64,000 nucleotides of DNA from assembly GCF_023100845.1 (NCBI RefSeq), contig NZ_CP095864.1, forward strand, positions 2,480,001 through 2,544,000, read 5' to 3'. A program made the translations under genes and the position numbers. Under the pieces are notes generated by a model. The model saw only the letters and a program-made list of their open reading frames with translations, was not told the DNA's origin and did not search any database. Shown piece after piece: positions 27,481 through 38,136 of this stretch. Position 1 is the first letter of the stretch. The number at the start of each line of letters is the position of its first letter. Source of the stretch: Gordonia sp. PP30. Lineage in GTDB: Bacteria > Actinomycetota > Actinomycetes > Mycobacteriales > Mycobacteriaceae.

Positions 27481-27486
27481 ACCCTA
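27481..27486 (-). promoter_or_regulatory. -10 box for cobO-cobB-devS
   Basis: TAGGGT on the minus strand, 7 nt from the cobO ATG. It supports a leaderless transcript reading through cobO, cobB and the sensor kinase. Confidence 0.5.
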
Positions 27487-27511
27487 GCGGTGCACGACAC
27501 CGGCACCGTGG

Positions 27512-27544
27512 CGGGTCACGTGGTCATCTCGGCCACGAGACCCG
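27512..27544 (-). terminator. hairpin between chelatase-like gene and cobO
   Basis: CGGGTC-A-CGTGG (27512-27523) pairs with CCACG-A-GACCCG (27533-27544), broken only by one A-A mismatch, with a 9-nt loop. It starts right after the chelatase-like stop. No T-run follows, so the terminator call is moderate. Confidence 0.45.
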
Positions 27545-29431
27545 TCAGGACGCCGTCGTCGTGCGGCCACCCACCGCGCTGGCGAGTCCGGAGACGGCGA
27601 GCGAATCCATCGAGACGTACTCGGCGCCCATCCGGCGCGCGAGGTCGGCGGCGAGACCGAGACGGATCATGCCCTGTTCGCAGTCCACCACCAGCGACGA
27701 GATGCCGCCTCGTGCGATGGCATCGGCGACGGCCGATGCCCGTTCGGGAGCGTTCGGTCCGGCGGTGGCCCGGCCGTCGGTGAGGACCACCAGGAGCGGT
27801 CGGCGCTCCGGATCGGTGCGGGCGGCGCGCTCGATCACCCCGAGCGCCGTCGTCAGTCCCTCCGCGAGCGGGGTCCGTCCGCCGGTGCGCACCTGTGCGA
27901 GGCGCGCGACGGCCAGATCCACCGAGCGGGTCGGCGGTACCGCCACGGAGGCGCCGCGGCCCGCCGCGACGACCACGGCCACCCGATCGCGCCGGGTGTA
28001 GGAGTCGCGCAGCAGGTCGACGCACGCCGTCCGGACGGCGTCGAGCCGGGTGCGGGCGGTCATCGAGCCGGACAGATCCACGACGAAGACCACCAGATTC
28101 GACTCCGACCCGATTCGCTGCGCCCCGCGCAGGTCACCGGCCTCGATCGACGGCGTCCCCGCGGCCCGGCCCGCGGCGGAAAGCACCGTCGCGAACAGGT
28201 GGACGGGGGTGTCGTGGCTGAAATCGACGGCGTGCGTAGTCATTCCGCGGCGGCTGCGGGCGCGGGAGCGTCGTCCGTCGTCGCCGTCGCCGATACCCGC
28301 GGCGCGGAAGACCCGCAGCCGCGACCCGGTGCCCGCGGGCGGGGTCCCGAACGCCGGGCCCGGCGGGGCGTCGCCGCCGTCTGGGGACCCGCCCGAATCG
28401 TCGTCCGGCGGACCGTCGGGTTCGGTATCCGAGGCAGCCTCGCCCGGGCCGTCGTCCGGCTCGGGCGCACCGTCAAAAGGGGGCGGCTCCTGGGCGGCCT
28501 GCTCGCCGCGTTCCAGTGCCTCGTCGAGCTGCGAGCGGTCCATGTCGGAGGAGTCGAACGGGTTGCGCCGGCGCCGGTGCGGCAGCGCCAGCTCGACGGC
28601 CACGGTCACGTCGTCCTCGGTGACCTCGGCGGCACCGCGCCAGGCGGCGTGCGCGGCCGCGGTGCGCGCCACCACGATGTCACCGCGCAGCCCGTCGACT
28701 TCCAGGGCCGCGCAGACGGCGGCGATGCGCCGCAGTTCCGCGGACGGGACCGTCACCTCACCGATCGCCGCCCGCGCGGATGAGATCCGCTGCGCCAGTT
28801 CGGCTTCGGCGTCGGCGTAGGACGCCGCGAAGCCTTCCGGGTCGGCGTCGAAGGTCATCCGCGCGGTGACGATCGCGACGCGCTCGTCCACTTCGCGCGG
28901 ACCCGCCACGTCGACGACCAGCCCGAACCGGTCGAGGAGCTGCGGACGCAGCTCCCCCTCCTCCGGATTCATGGTGCCGACCAGCACGAAGTCCGCCGAC
29001 TGGGTGTGGGAGACTCCGTCGCGTTCGATGGTCACCCGGCCGCTGGCCGCGGCATCGAGGAGCACGTCCACCAGGTGATCGGACAGCAGGTTGACCTCGT
29101 CGATGTACAGCACACCGCCGTCGGCCTGCGCCATCAGGCCGGGAGTGAAGTGCGCCTGGCCGTCGCGCAGCACGCGCGTCAGGTCGAGCGAACCGATCAC
29201 CCGGTCCTCGGTGGCCCCGATGGGCAGTTCCACCACTCGCCCACCGCCGCCGTCGCCCCGCGCGAGCAGGGGCGACAGACCGCGGACGATGGTCGACTTG
29301 GCCGTGCCCTTCTCGCCGCGGATCAGCACGCCCCCGATACCCGGCGACACCGCGGACAGGATCAGCGCCAGCTTGAGCCGGTCCTGTCCGACGACCGCGC
29401 TGAACGGGTAGCGGGCCGGCGACTGCGACAC
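27545..29431 (-). CDS. Mg-chelatase-like ChlI/ChlD fusion (AAA+ and VWA)
   Basis: A 628-residue protein. The AAA+ domain has GEKGTAKST (Walker A, residues 39-47) and GGVLYIDEVNLLSDH (Walker B, about 105-119). An acidic/Pro-rich linker lies at about 330-400. The C-terminal von Willebrand A domain has a MIDAS motif VVDLSGSM near residue 450. Such I-D fusions act as the ATP motor of metal chelatases, but no large H/CobN subunit is encoded nearby. Position next to cobO matches Rv2850c and hints at a cobalt-insertion or related role (inference). GTG 29431 is 2 bp behind the mqo stop. Confidence 0.85.
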   Translation of the reverse strand: MSQSPARYPFSAVVGQDRLKLALILSAVSPGIGGVLIRGEKGTAKSTIVRGLSPLLARGDGGGGRVVELPIGATEDRVIGSLDLTRVLRDGQAHFTPGLMAQADGGVLYIDEVNLLSDHLVDVLLDAAASGRVTIERDGVSHTQSADFVLVGTMNPEEGELRPQLLDRFGLVVDVAGPREVDERVAIVTARMTFDADPEGFAASYADAEAELAQRISSARAAIGEVTVPSAELRRIAAVCAALEVDGLRGDIVVARTAAAHAAWRGAAEVTEDDVTVAVELALPHRRRRNPFDSSDMDRSQLDEALERGEQAAQEPPPFDGAPEPDDGPGEAASDTEPDGPPDDDSGGSPDGGDAPPGPAFGTPPAGTGSRLRVFRAAGIGDGDDGRRSRARSRRGMTTHAVDFSHDTPVHLFATVLSAAGRAAGTPSIEAGDLRGAQRIGSESNLVVFVVDLSGSMTARTRLDAVRTACVDLLRDSYTRRDRVAVVVAAGRGASVAVPPTRSVDLAVARLAQVRTGGRTPLAEGLTTALGVIERAARTDPERRPLLVVLTDGRATAGPNAPERASAVADAIARGGISSLVVDCEQGMIRLGLAADLARRMGAEYVSMDSLAVSGLASAVGGRTTTAS

Positions 29432-29433
29432 GC

Positions 29434-30969
29434 TCAGGCCTGCTCGGCGGCCTCGTGGCGGCCGGCGCCCTCCGGCGCGACGTGCCGGCCGGGGCCGGTG
29501 AGCTCGAGGCTGCGGTTGGTCCAGTCCCACATCTGGCGGAACAGCGCCGGGTTGTCGTTGAGCTTCTGGCCGAACGACGGGATCATCTCGGTCAGCTTCG
29601 GCGTCCAGCCGTCGAAGCGGTCGCCGAAGCACTGCTTCAGCACGTTCAGCATGGCCGGCACGGCGGTCGACGCGCCCGGCGACGCACCGAGCAGACCGGC
29701 GATGGTGCCGTCCGCGGCGGCCACCACGGCGGTGCCGAATTCGAGGTTGCCCTTGTTGCCGGTGGCCCGGATCACCTGCACGCGCTGACCCGCGGTGATC
29801 ATCTCCCAGTCGCCGCCGGTGGCGCGCGGGACGAACTCCTGCAGCGTCTTCACGCGGTCGGCCGACGACGCGGCGAGCTCGCCGATCAGGTACTTGAGCA
29901 GGCCGAACTCCTTCGGCGCGATCGACATCATCGGGAGCAGGTTGCCCGGCTTCACCGACTTCGGCAGGTCCATCACGCCGCCGGTCTTGAGGAACTTGGG
30001 CGACCAGCCGGCATAGGGGCCGAACAGCAGACCCTTGTCGTGGTTGATCACGCGGGTGTCCAAGTGCGGCACCGACATCGGCGGGGCACCGACGGCGGCC
30101 TGACCGTACACCTTGGCCGAATGCTCGGCGATCAGCTCGGGATTGGTGCAGCGGAAGAACTGGCCGGAGACCGGGAAGCCGCCGAAGCCCTTGGCCTCCG
30201 GGATACCGGACTTCTGCAGCAGGTGCAGCGCACCGCCGCCGGCGCCGATGAAGACGAACTTGGCCTCGACCCGCAGCACCTCGCCGGTGCGCACGTTGCG
30301 GACCTTGACCACCCAGCTGCCGTCGGACTGCTTGGACAGGTTGCGCACCTCGTGGCCGAAGTACAGCTGCGCGTCGCGGCCCACGTAGTTGAGCAGCTGC
30401 TGGGTCAGCGCACCGAAGTCGACGTCGGTGCCCTCGGTGTACCAGTTGAGCGCGACCGGGTCGCCCTCGTAGGTGCGGCCGGCGGCCATCAGCGGGAGCC
30501 GCTCGGCGAACTCGGCCTCGTCGGTGATGTACTCCATACCCTCGAACAGGGTCTGACCGGCGAGGGCGGCGTGCCGCTTGGCCAGGTAATCGACGCCGGC
30601 ATCGCCGTGGCAGAAGCTCACGTGCGGGATCGGGTTGATGAACTCGTCGGGCGCGCCGAGCACACCGTTGTCCACGCCGTACGCCCAGAACTGGCGCGAC
30701 TGCTGGAACTGCTCGTTGATGCTCAGCGCCTTGGTGATGTCGATCGCGCCGTCGTCACCCATCGGGGTGTAGTTCAGCTCGCAGAGCGCCGAGTGACCGG
30801 TGCCCGCGTTGTTCCACGGATCACTGCTCTCCGCGGCCGCGGCGTCGAGACGCTCGAACAGGCTGATCGTCCAGTTCGGCTCCAGCTGCCGCAGCAGGGC
30901 ACCGAGCGTGGCGCTCATGATGCCGGCGCCGACCAGCGCCACGTCCGTCTTGATCACCTTCTGGGACAC
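29434..30969 (-). CDS. mqo: malate:quinone oxidoreductase
   Basis: A 511-residue FAD-dependent, membrane-associated enzyme that oxidises malate to oxaloacetate and passes electrons to the quinone pool. It starts with the FAD-binding fold [24 protein letters not shown], followed by [22 protein letters not shown] and [35 protein letters not shown], all characteristic of Mqo. GTG 30969 has GGAAGTGAG upstream. Position corresponds to Rv2852c. Confidence 0.96.
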   Translation of the reverse strand: MSQKVIKTDVALVGAGIMSATLGALLRQLEPNWTISLFERLDAAAAESSDPWNNAGTGHSALCELNYTPMGDDGAIDITKALSINEQFQQSRQFWAYGVDNGVLGAPDEFINPIPHVSFCHGDAGVDYLAKRHAALAGQTLFEGMEYITDEAEFAERLPLMAAGRTYEGDPVALNWYTEGTDVDFGALTQQLLNYVGRDAQLYFGHEVRNLSKQSDGSWVVKVRNVRTGEVLRVEAKFVFIGAGGGALHLLQKSGIPEAKGFGGFPVSGQFFRCTNPELIAEHSAKVYGQAAVGAPPMSVPHLDTRVINHDKGLLFGPYAGWSPKFLKTGGVMDLPKSVKPGNLLPMMSIAPKEFGLLKYLIGELAASSADRVKTLQEFVPRATGGDWEMITAGQRVQVIRATGNKGNLEFGTAVVAAADGTIAGLLGASPGASTAVPAMLNVLKQCFGDRFDGWTPKLTEMIPSFGQKLNDNPALFRQMWDWTNRSLELTGPGRHVAPEGAGRHEAAEQA

Positions 30970-31101
30970 GTCAAGCTCACTTCCGTCCGCGCGGCCGCCC
31001 CGGTTCGGGTCCGCTCATCGTTCGTCATTGTCCACCATGACGCGCTGACCGCCCGAATCGGAGGTGCCTTTGTGCGATGCACGACACGCGGCACAGGCAT
31101 C

Positions 31102-31107
31102 TAAGCT
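31102..31107 (+). promoter_or_regulatory. -10 box for Rv2854-like hydrolase
   Basis: TAAGCT, 7 nt before the GTG at 31115. This chooses GTG 31115 over a longer in-frame start at 31064. Confidence 0.5.
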
Positions 31108-31114
31108 CTACGGT

Positions 31115-32170
31115 GTGACCTCCCCGAAGTCTTCCGAGCTCGCCCACGAGCACGTCTGGCGTCCCGACCAATTCCTCGACCACTACGAGCTGCTGACGCT
31201 CCCGCTCGGTCCGGACCCGGACGGCGAGGACCCGATCAGCGCCACCCTGATCCGCCGGCCCGGCCGCGCGCGGGCCTCCCGCGGCGCGGTGCTCTACGTC
31301 CACGGCTTCACCGACTACTTCTTCCAGGAGGAGCTGGCCGACTACTTCGACGGCCTCGGCTACGCCTTCTACGGACTCGACCTGCGCAAATGCGGCCGTT
31401 CACTGGCCGCCCATCATCAGCCGCACTTCACCACCGATCTCGCCGTGTACGACGAGGAGCTGACCCTGGCGCTGGATGTGATCACCGATGAGCTGAGCGC
31501 GGCCGGCGCGCCGGTCCGCGTCGTGGTCGCCGGGCACTCCACCGGCGGCCTGGTGACCCCGCTGTGGCTCGACCGGCTCCGGGAGACCGACCCGGCACGA
31601 CACGACCGCATCGCCGGCCTCCTGCTCAACGCCCCGTGGCTCGACATGCAGGGTGAGGCCGTGCTGCGGACCCGCCCGCTCGCCCGGGTGGTGGCCGCGA
31701 TCGCCAAGGTGCGCCCGAAGGCGGAGGTGCCGCGCGAGTTGTCGTCGTCGTACGGCGAGAGCCTGCACGTCGACTCGGGCGGCGAGTGGTCGTACGACCT
31801 GGAGCGCAAACCGCTCGGCGGCTTCCCGGTCACTTTCGGCTGGCTCAACGCGATCCGCCAGGGCCAGTTCACGATTCACGACGGGATCGATGTCGGCGTG
31901 CCGGTGCTGGTGCTGCGCTCGGACAAGTCGCACTTCTCGTCGTCGTACGACGTCGCCGTCGACACCGCCGACTGTGTGCTCGACGTGAGCCACATGGCCC
32001 GCTGGGCGCCGTTCCTCGGCCGGCGGGTGCTGTCGGTGGTGATCCCCGGCGCCCGGCACGACGCCTTCCTGTCCAAGTCCGTGCCCCGTGAACTCGCTTA
32101 CGAGGCGGTCGGCGACTGGATGCGCCACGAGATCGACCCCGCCGCCACCACCGAGGAGACCGACGCATGA
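31115..32170 (+). CDS. alpha/beta hydrolase, Rv2854-like
   Basis: A 351-residue Ser hydrolase of the lysophospholipase-like group. It has [39 protein letters not shown] (oxyanion loop), the nucleophile elbow [16 protein letters not shown], and a late [10 protein letters not shown] carrying the catalytic His. Substrate unknown. The stop overlaps the mtr start (ATGA), as with Rv2854-Rv2855, so it is likely cotranslated with mycothione reductase. Confidence 0.85.
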   Translation: MTSPKSSELAHEHVWRPDQFLDHYELLTLPLGPDPDGEDPISATLIRRPGRARASRGAVLYVHGFTDYFFQEELADYFDGLGYAFYGLDLRKCGRSLAAHHQPHFTTDLAVYDEELTLALDVITDELSAAGAPVRVVVAGHSTGGLVTPLWLDRLRETDPARHDRIAGLLLNAPWLDMQGEAVLRTRPLARVVAAIAKVRPKAEVPRELSSSYGESLHVDSGGEWSYDLERKPLGGFPVTFGWLNAIRQGQFTIHDGIDVGVPVLVLRSDKSHFSSSYDVAVDTADCVLDVSHMARWAPFLGRRVLSVVIPGARHDAFLSKSVPRELAYEAVGDWMRHEIDPAATTEETDA

Positions 32171-33570
32171 GCAGCCCGCAGCTGACCGATCTGGCCATCA
32201 TCGGCACCGGAAGCGGCAATTCGATCCCCGACGAGCGCTTCGACGGCCTCTCGATCGCGATCTTCGAGGAGAGCATCTACGGCGGCACCTGCCTGAACGT
32301 GGGCTGCATCCCGACCAAGATGTTCGTCTACGCGGCGGATGTCGCGGCCGAGATCAGATCGGCGGCCGCCTACGACGTGGAGGCGACCTTCGACGGGGTG
32401 CGCTGGCCCGAGCTGGTCGCCCGCGTCTTCGGCCGGATCGACCCGATCTCGGCGGGCGGGCGGCGCTACCGCGAGGAGGACTGCCCCAACATCACCGTCT
32501 ATTCCTCGCACGTGGTGTTCGACGGCCGTGACGACGCGACCGGCCGCTATCGCCTGGTCACCGCCGCCGGCGACGTCGTGCTCGCCACGGAGGTGGTGAT
32601 CGCCGCCGGTGCGCGGCCGGAGATCCCCGAACCGATCGCGCGCTCGGGTGTCCGCTACTACACCAACGACGACGTCATGCGGCTCCCCGAACTCCCCCGG
32701 CGGATGGCGATCGTCGGCAGCGGCTACATCGCGGCGGAGTTCGCGCACGTCTTCGGCGCCCTCGGCACGCAGGTCACGGTGATCGCCCGCGGGCCGGCGC
32801 TGCTGCGCAAGCTCGACGCGGAGATCAGCGCCCGCTTCACCGCGATCGCGCAGCGGCAGTGGGACGTTCGGCTCGACGAGACCTGCTCGACCGTCAGCGA
32901 GCTGCCCTCCGGCGAGATCCGGCTGGGCTTCGCCTCCGGCGACGACCTGGACGTCGACGTCCTCCTGGTCGCGACCGGCCGCACCCCCAACGGCGACCGG
33001 CTCGGCCTGGACACCATCGGGATGGAACTCACCTCCGACGGCCGCGTACCGACCGATGCTCACGGCCGCACCCCCGCGCGCGGGGTGTGGGCGCTCGGCG
33101 ATGTGAGCTCTCCGTACCAGCTGAAGCACGTGGCGAACCAGGAGCAGCGCACCGTGCAGGAGAACCTGCTGAAGGGCTGGGACGCACCGGATCTCGCGTC
33201 GTTCATGCACACCGCCGTACCCGCCGCGGTGTTCACCCACCCGCAGATCGCGGCCGTCGGCCTCACCGAGACAGAGGCCGTGGCGGCCGGTCACCGGATC
33301 GCGGTCAAGGTGCAGGCGTACGGCGACGTCGCCTACGGCTGGGCGATGGAGGACACCACCGGGTTCTGCAAGGTGATCGCCGACCGCGACACCGGGCTCC
33401 TGCTCGGGGCGCACATTCTGGGCCCGCAGGCGTCGTCGATCATCCAGCCGGTGATCCAGGCGATGAGTTTCGGCCTCGGCGCCCGTGACATGGCCCGCGG
33501 CCAGTACTGGATCCACCCGGCGCTCCCCGAGGTGCTGGAGAACGCCCTCCTCGGGCTCGAACTGGACTGA
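32167..33570 (+). CDS. mtr: mycothione reductase
   Basis: A 467-residue pyridine-nucleotide-disulfide reductase. It keeps the actinobacterial thiol mycothiol reduced, using NADPH. The redox-active disulfide is in [14 protein letters not shown] (C42, C47). The NAD(P)-binding fold is [20 protein letters not shown], and the C-terminal catalytic pair is H450-E455 in [15 protein letters not shown]. The N-terminal [22 protein letters not shown] is typical of Mtr. Confidence 0.96.
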   Translation: MSSPQLTDLAIIGTGSGNSIPDERFDGLSIAIFEESIYGGTCLNVGCIPTKMFVYAADVAAEIRSAAAYDVEATFDGVRWPELVARVFGRIDPISAGGRRYREEDCPNITVYSSHVVFDGRDDATGRYRLVTAAGDVVLATEVVIAAGARPEIPEPIARSGVRYYTNDDVMRLPELPRRMAIVGSGYIAAEFAHVFGALGTQVTVIARGPALLRKLDAEISARFTAIAQRQWDVRLDETCSTVSELPSGEIRLGFASGDDLDVDVLLVATGRTPNGDRLGLDTIGMELTSDGRVPTDAHGRTPARGVWALGDVSSPYQLKHVANQEQRTVQENLLKGWDAPDLASFMHTAVPAAVFTHPQIAAVGLTETEAVAAGHRIAVKVQAYGDVAYGWAMEDTTGFCKVIADRDTGLLLGAHILGPQASSIIQPVIQAMSFGLGARDMARGQYWIHPALPEVLENALLGLELD

Positions 33571-33571
33571 G

Positions 33572-34210
33572 ATGCCGATCTCGGCGAAGGAGATCCGGGG
33601 CTGGTTCGACGGCTCCGCCGCCGGCTTCCGCGACACGATCGGCCGCCTGGACCCGGCCCGGCTCGACGATCCTGGACTCGGTGACTGGACGGTGCGTTCC
33701 CTTCTCGGTCACACGTGCCGGGCCTTCCTGACCATCGAGTCGTATCTCGCCGCGGCAGAAGGGGTTTCGATCGACCCGGAGAGTGTCCTGGACGGCCCGA
33801 TCGCCTACTTCCGGGCCGCGTTCGCTTCGGTCGGCGACCCCGCCGCGGTCGCGGCGCGCGGCGTCGCGGCCGGTCTCGATCTGGGCGACGATCCGGTCGG
33901 TGCGGCCCTCACCATCGCCGATCGCGTCGGCGATCTCGTGCCGGTGCTGCCCGACGACGCGCCGTTGCTCTCCCCCGTCGGCCCGATGCGCCTGATCGAC
34001 TATCTGCCGACCCGCGCCTTCGAATTGACCGTGCACTCGCTGGACCTGACGAGCGCCCTCGGACTCGAGCCCGGGCCCGATCTGCTGCGGGCGGCCCCGC
34101 GGGCGATCGAACTGGCGGCCGCACTGGCCGAACCCGGCCGGGCGGTCACCGTACTGCGGGCGATGACCGGGCGCGACGGCCTCGCCCCGGGCTTCACGGT
34201 CCTGGGCTGA
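33572..34210 (+). CDS. maleylpyruvate isomerase family mycothiol-dependent enzyme
   Basis: A 212-residue DinB/MDMPI-fold protein. It begins ISAKEIRGWFDGSAAGFRDTIGRLD, has GDWTVRSLLGHTCRAFLTIESYL with a metal-binding His, and ends with ALTIADRVGD and YLPTRAFELTVHSLDLTSAL carrying the other usual ligands. Members use mycothiol as a cofactor. It starts 1 bp after the mtr stop, so the enzyme that restores mycothiol and a probable mycothiol user share a transcript. Its substrate is not known. Confidence 0.8.
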   Translation: MPISAKEIRGWFDGSAAGFRDTIGRLDPARLDDPGLGDWTVRSLLGHTCRAFLTIESYLAAAEGVSIDPESVLDGPIAYFRAAFASVGDPAAVAARGVAAGLDLGDDPVGAALTIADRVGDLVPVLPDDAPLLSPVGPMRLIDYLPTRAFELTVHSLDLTSALGLEPGPDLLRAAPRAIELAAALAEPGRAVTVLRAMTGRDGLAPGFTVLG

Positions 34211-34214
34211 CCGG

Positions 34215-35042
34215 TCAGAACAGCGCGGAGCGCAGCGCAATCTCGCTGGCGACGGCCTCCGGCGCGCGCTGCGGAATCCAGTGGTCCACGCCGTGCAGCT
34301 CGGAGAACCGGTAGTCGCCGTACACGTAGCGGCCGGAGAGCTCGGCCTGGTCACGACCCAGCGCGGCGTCGCCGTCGCTCCACAGCATGGTGGTCGGGAT
34401 CTCCACCGGCGGGCATTTCAGCGTCTCGGCGATGTTCCCGGTGAAGTTGGCCCGGTACCAGCCGAGCGGCCCGGCCAGCCTGCCCGGCTCCAGCAGCGGC
34501 TTCACCTCGTCGGCGGACAGCCCCGCGCGACGCAACAGGACGCCGCCGCGGGCGGTCAGCGTCTCCTCGGCACCTTCGGCGATGAAGTCCTTGATGTACG
34601 ACGACCGTGTCCGCTGATCGTCACCGAGCGCGAGGGCATCGGCCATCGCCGACGGGTGGCCGGTGCTGACCGCGACCAGGCTGGTGAACCGCTCCGGGTG
34701 CTTGGCCGCCAGCTGCCAGGCGACGATGCCGCCCCAGTCGTGGCCGACCAGCATCGAGTACGCGATGTTCAAGTGGCCGAGGACGCCGAGGACGTCGCCG
34801 GCCAGCCGGTCCAGCCGGTAGTCGTCGACGGCCTCCGGGCGCGCGCCCGGGCTGTATCCGCGCTGATCGATGGTGAGGGTCCGCAGGCCGGCGTCGTGCA
34901 CGCGCGGCAGCACCGCGTCATAGCAGGACGAGTCGACCGGGAAGCCGTGCAGCAGCACCACCCACGGTCCGCGGGGCGGGCCGCTGCGGTGCACGTCGAA
35001 CGTCAGGCCGTCGTGTTCTACCTTCAGGTGCTCGGATTCCAC
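34215..35042 (-). CDS. epoxide-hydrolase/haloalkane-dehalogenase-like alpha/beta hydrolase
   Basis: A 275-residue protein with HGFP (32-35, oxyanion), the nucleophile D102 in [14 protein letters not shown], and a C-terminal [11 protein letters not shown] His. An Asp nucleophile after GH is characteristic of soluble epoxide hydrolases and dehalogenases rather than esterases. GTG 35042 lies 7 nt from a TAAGCT box that sits inside the cobQ 3' end; the first 19 nt of the gene overlap cobQ. Substrate unknown. Confidence 0.85.
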   Translation of the reverse strand: MESEHLKVEHDGLTFDVHRSGPPRGPWVVLLHGFPVDSSCYDAVLPRVHDAGLRTLTIDQRGYSPGARPEAVDDYRLDRLAGDVLGVLGHLNIAYSMLVGHDWGGIVAWQLAAKHPERFTSLVAVSTGHPSAMADALALGDDQRTRSSYIKDFIAEGAEETLTARGGVLLRRAGLSADEVKPLLEPGRLAGPLGWYRANFTGNIAETLKCPPVEIPTTMLWSDGDAALGRDQAELSGRYVYGDYRFSELHGVDHWIPQRAPEAVASEIALRSALF

Positions 35043-36565
35043 GACAGCCAGCTTAGGACGCGCGGCAGCGCCGGTACGCCATCTGTGAGCAACCGTTGCA
35101 CAGCCGACATGTCGAGATGTTCGTCAACCAGATCGGCGAGCAGATCGAGCTGGTTCTCGCGGACGGCGGTCACGCGCAGGCCGGGCTCGGGCACGAAGCC
35201 CGGTTTGCCGGCCGCCGACGCGATCTCGGTCAGAAAGGCCCGGCGGAAGTCGTCGCTCTCCAGCAGTCCGTGGCAATGCGTGCCGTAGACCGCGCCGCGG
35301 CGCGCGCCCTCGGGGCCGAGCGTGTCGTCGCGCAACCATGGGGTCTCCGCCGACCGCACCACCCGGCCGTGGTGGATCTCGTAGCCGCGCACCGGGTTCC
35401 GGCCGTCGTCACCGGTGAACCGGCGCAGCGTCTTGTCCGGATGGAAGGCGATGGCGACGTCGAGCAGGCCCAGCCCGTCGACGGTGCCGGCACGCGATTC
35501 GACGTCGTCGTCGATGGTGCGGCCGAGCATCTGGAAGCCGCCGCAGATGCCGAGTACCGGGCGGCCCTGCGCGGCGCGGCGCGCGAGCGCGGCGTCGAGG
35601 CCGCGCTCGCGGAGCCAGCGCAGGTCGTCCACGGTGGCGCGGGTGCCCGGCAGCACCGCGAGGTCGGCGGCGGCCACGGCGGCCGGGTCATCGGCCCAGG
35701 TCACATCGACGCCGGGTTCGCAGCCGAGCGCCTCGACGTCGGTGGCGTTCGAGACGCGGGGCAGCCGGATCGCGGCGACGGCGAGGGTGGCGTCCCGGTG
35801 TCCGGCGGCCGGGGGGCCGACGCGGCGGCCGACCGGGCTGGCGAGCGAGTCCTCGGCGTCGATCCAGATGTCCGGATGGAACGGCAGCACGCCGAGGGTG
35901 GGCCGCCCGGTGCGCTCGCGGAGCATGTCCAGTCCCGGGGTCAGGATCGCCGGGTCGCCGCGGAACTTGTTGATCACGTACCCGGCGACGAGTTCCTGAT
36001 CGGCGGGGTCGAGCACCGCGGTGGTGCCGAAGAGCCCGGCCAGTGCGCCGCCACGATCGATGTCGGCCACCACGAGGACGGGGAGTCGTGCGCGCTGGGC
36101 GAGGCCGAGGTTCGCCAGGTCGTTCGCGCGGAGGTTGATCTCCGCGATCGAACCCGCCCCTTCGGCGATCACGACGTCGAATTCGCTTCGGAGAGAAGAC
36201 AATTCGTCGTGGACGAGGTCGGCGAGACGAGCCCGCCAGGTCTGGTAGTCACCGGCCCCGACGTCGCCGACCGCGCGGCCGCGGACCACCACCTGAGACC
36301 GGCGGTCGCTCCCGGGCTTGAGGAGAACCGGGTTGAATCGGGTATCCGGCTCGAGCCCGCAGGCGGCCGCCTGTAGCGCCTGGGCGCGGCCGATCTCACC
36401 GCCGTCGAGGGTGACCGCCGAATTGTTCGACATGTTCTGCGCCTTGAACGGGGCGACGCGGACGCCCCGGCGTGCCAGGGAGCGGCACAGTCCGGCGGTC
36501 ACCAGGCTCTTCCCCGCGTCGCTCGACGTCCCGCCCACCAGCAGGGCGCCCCGGATCGGTGTCAC
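35024..36565 (-). CDS. cobQ: adenosylcobyric acid synthase
   Basis: A 513-residue glutamine-dependent amidase that adds the b, d, e and g amides of the corrin ring. The N-terminal ATP-binding domain has [45 protein letters not shown]. The C-terminal glutaminase-like domain has [16 protein letters not shown] with the nucleophile Cys, and EIHHGRV later. The GTG at 36565 stands 6 nt from TAGGGT. No other cob gene adjoins it, so the cobalamin genes of this window lie in separate groups. Confidence 0.95.
   Translation of the reverse strand: MTPIRGALLVGGTSSDAGKSLVTAGLCRSLARRGVRVAPFKAQNMSNNSAVTLDGGEIGRAQALQAAACGLEPDTRFNPVLLKPGSDRRSQVVVRGRAVGDVGAGDYQTWRARLADLVHDELSSLRSEFDVVIAEGAGSIAEINLRANDLANLGLAQRARLPVLVVADIDRGGALAGLFGTTAVLDPADQELVAGYVINKFRGDPAILTPGLDMLRERTGRPTLGVLPFHPDIWIDAEDSLASPVGRRVGPPAAGHRDATLAVAAIRLPRVSNATDVEALGCEPGVDVTWADDPAAVAAADLAVLPGTRATVDDLRWLRERGLDAALARRAAQGRPVLGICGGFQMLGRTIDDDVESRAGTVDGLGLLDVAIAFHPDKTLRRFTGDDGRNPVRGYEIHHGRVVRSAETPWLRDDTLGPEGARRGAVYGTHCHGLLESDDFRRAFLTEIASAAGKPGFVPEPGLRVTAVRENQLDLLADLVDEHLDMSAVQRLLTDGVPALPRVLSWLSWNPST
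35050..35055 (-). promoter_or_regulatory. -10 box for Asp-nucleophile hydrolase
   Basis: TAAGCT on the minus strand, 7 nt from the GTG at 35042 and inside the last codons of cobQ. Confidence 0.4.
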
Positions 36566-36571
36566 CGCGCC

Positions 36572-36577
36572 ACCCTA
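36572..36577 (-). promoter_or_regulatory. -10 box for cobQ
   Basis: TAGGGT on the minus strand, 6 nt from the GTG at 36565. Confidence 0.45.
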
Positions 36578-36666
36578 CCGTTCTCACCGAAGTCGGAGCC
36601 GCCGGATACCATGCGGCGTGAACCGTCGGCGTCGGCCGCCGGCACAGGACGAGGAGGTGAGAGTCG

Positions 36667-38130
36667 ATGACCGGTCCGGTCCCGGGTGGTGTCTTCGCCG
36701 GATACGACGTGCTCTCGCTGCTGGGGCGCGGTGGGATGGGCACCGTGTTCCTCGTCCGCAATCCGCATCTCGACCGGCGGGAGGCGCTGAAGGTGCTGAC
36801 GGTCGACGCGCACGGCGACTTCGCCGCGCGTTTCGCCGCCGAGGCCCGCACCGTGGCGTCGCTGGACCATCCGGGGATCGTGACCGTCTATCACCACGGG
36901 ATCACCGACGGCATCCCGTGGTTCACCATGCAGTTCCTCGCCGGGAACGATCTCGCCGGGGTCGGGCGGCTGCCGCTTCCCGAGGTCCGCGAGATCGTCC
37001 GGCAGGCGGGCGACGCCCTCGACTACGCGCATCGCCGCGGCGTGGTCCACCGCGACGTCAAGCCGGCCAACGTGCAGGTCGGGCGCACCGATGCCGGGGC
37101 GATCGACCGGGTGACCGTCCTCGACTTCGGCATCGCCCGGCTGGCCGGCGCCACCTCGCTGACCGCCGCCGACTCGTTCGTGGGCACGCTCACCTATTCG
37201 GCGCCGGAGACGGTCCGCGGGCAGCGCGACGTGCCGGCCGCCGACCAGTATTCGCTCGCCTGCACCGCCTACGAGTTGCTGACCGGGCGGCCGCCGTTCG
37301 CGGGACTGTCCACCGCGGCGCTGCTGTCGGCACAGCTCAACGACACCCCGCCGCCGATCAGCAGCCTGGTCCCCGAGCTGGCCGGACTCGATCCGGTCTT
37401 CGCGCGCGCCCTGGCCAAGGAGCCGGAGCAGCGCTATCCGTCGTGCGCGGCGTTCGCCGCCGCCCTCACCGCGGGCGGCGAACCCGCGTCGATACGCCCG
37501 CCGACGCGGGTGGCCCCGGTGCCGCTCGTCCCGCCGCCGGCCGCGCCCTCCGCGCCGCCGCCGCGCGGGACCAGGCCGTTCACCGCGCCGGCGCCTCCCC
37601 CGCCGAGACCCGCCCCACCGGCGCCGGCCCGTGTTCCCGCTCGCACGCCGCGCTCGAGGTCGTCGTCGACGACCATCGTGCTCGCGGTCCTCGCGATCCT
37701 GCTCAGCGTCGGGGTGGTGGCCGGTGCGCTCTATCTCGCGAATTCGCGAAGCTCCGGTACCCCGTCGCCGGGCCCGGCTCCGAGCACCACGACGCTCACC
37801 TCGACCACCACCTCCACCGAGGAGCCCGCCAGCGTGTGGGGTCTGGTGGTGAGCCCGCAGGGCCGGGTGGTGCGGTTCAAGGACTACCCGAGCCAGGACG
37901 CCCTGCTCGGCGCCGCCGCGAACTACGGCTTCAACGAGTCGTGGGGGTATTCGACGTTCAGCTCGGGCTGCGCAGCCGTCGCGCACGTCACGAGCGGCTC
38001 GTCGGCGTACTACACGGCCACCGCCGGGACCCGTTCGGCGGCGTCCGACGCCGCCACCGCGCGCGCCACCTCCGCCACCGGCGAGACCAGCCGGATCGTC
38101 TCGACGCTCTGCGTCGGCGATTCGTTCTAG
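36667..38130 (+). CDS. receptor-type Ser/Thr protein kinase with DUF4189-like sensor domain
   Basis: A 487-residue kinase. The catalytic domain covers residues 13-270: GRGGMG (20-25), K42, HRDVKPAN (128-135, catalytic D130), DFG (153-155) and SAPE (178-181). A Pro-rich linker (280-325) leads to one membrane helix (about 335-357). After a Ser/Thr-rich stalk the outer part (about 383-487) resembles DUF4189: VWGLVVSPQGRVVRFKDYPSQDALLGAAANYGFNES, with Cys residues that could form a disulfide. It is unlike the PASTA domains of PknB. A strong AGGAGGTGA at 36652-36660 supports ATG 36667. The ligand is unknown. Confidence 0.9.
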   Translation: MTGPVPGGVFAGYDVLSLLGRGGMGTVFLVRNPHLDRREALKVLTVDAHGDFAARFAAEARTVASLDHPGIVTVYHHGITDGIPWFTMQFLAGNDLAGVGRLPLPEVREIVRQAGDALDYAHRRGVVHRDVKPANVQVGRTDAGAIDRVTVLDFGIARLAGATSLTAADSFVGTLTYSAPETVRGQRDVPAADQYSLACTAYELLTGRPPFAGLSTAALLSAQLNDTPPPISSLVPELAGLDPVFARALAKEPEQRYPSCAAFAAALTAGGEPASIRPPTRVAPVPLVPPPAAPSAPPPRGTRPFTAPAPPPPRPAPPAPARVPARTPRSRSSSTTIVLAVLAILLSVGVVAGALYLANSRSSGTPSPGPAPSTTTLTSTTTSTEEPASVWGLVVSPQGRVVRFKDYPSQDALLGAAANYGFNESWGYSTFSSGCAAVAHVTSGSSAYYTATAGTRSAASDAATARATSATGETSRIVSTLCVGDSF

Positions 38131-38136
38131 ACGTTC

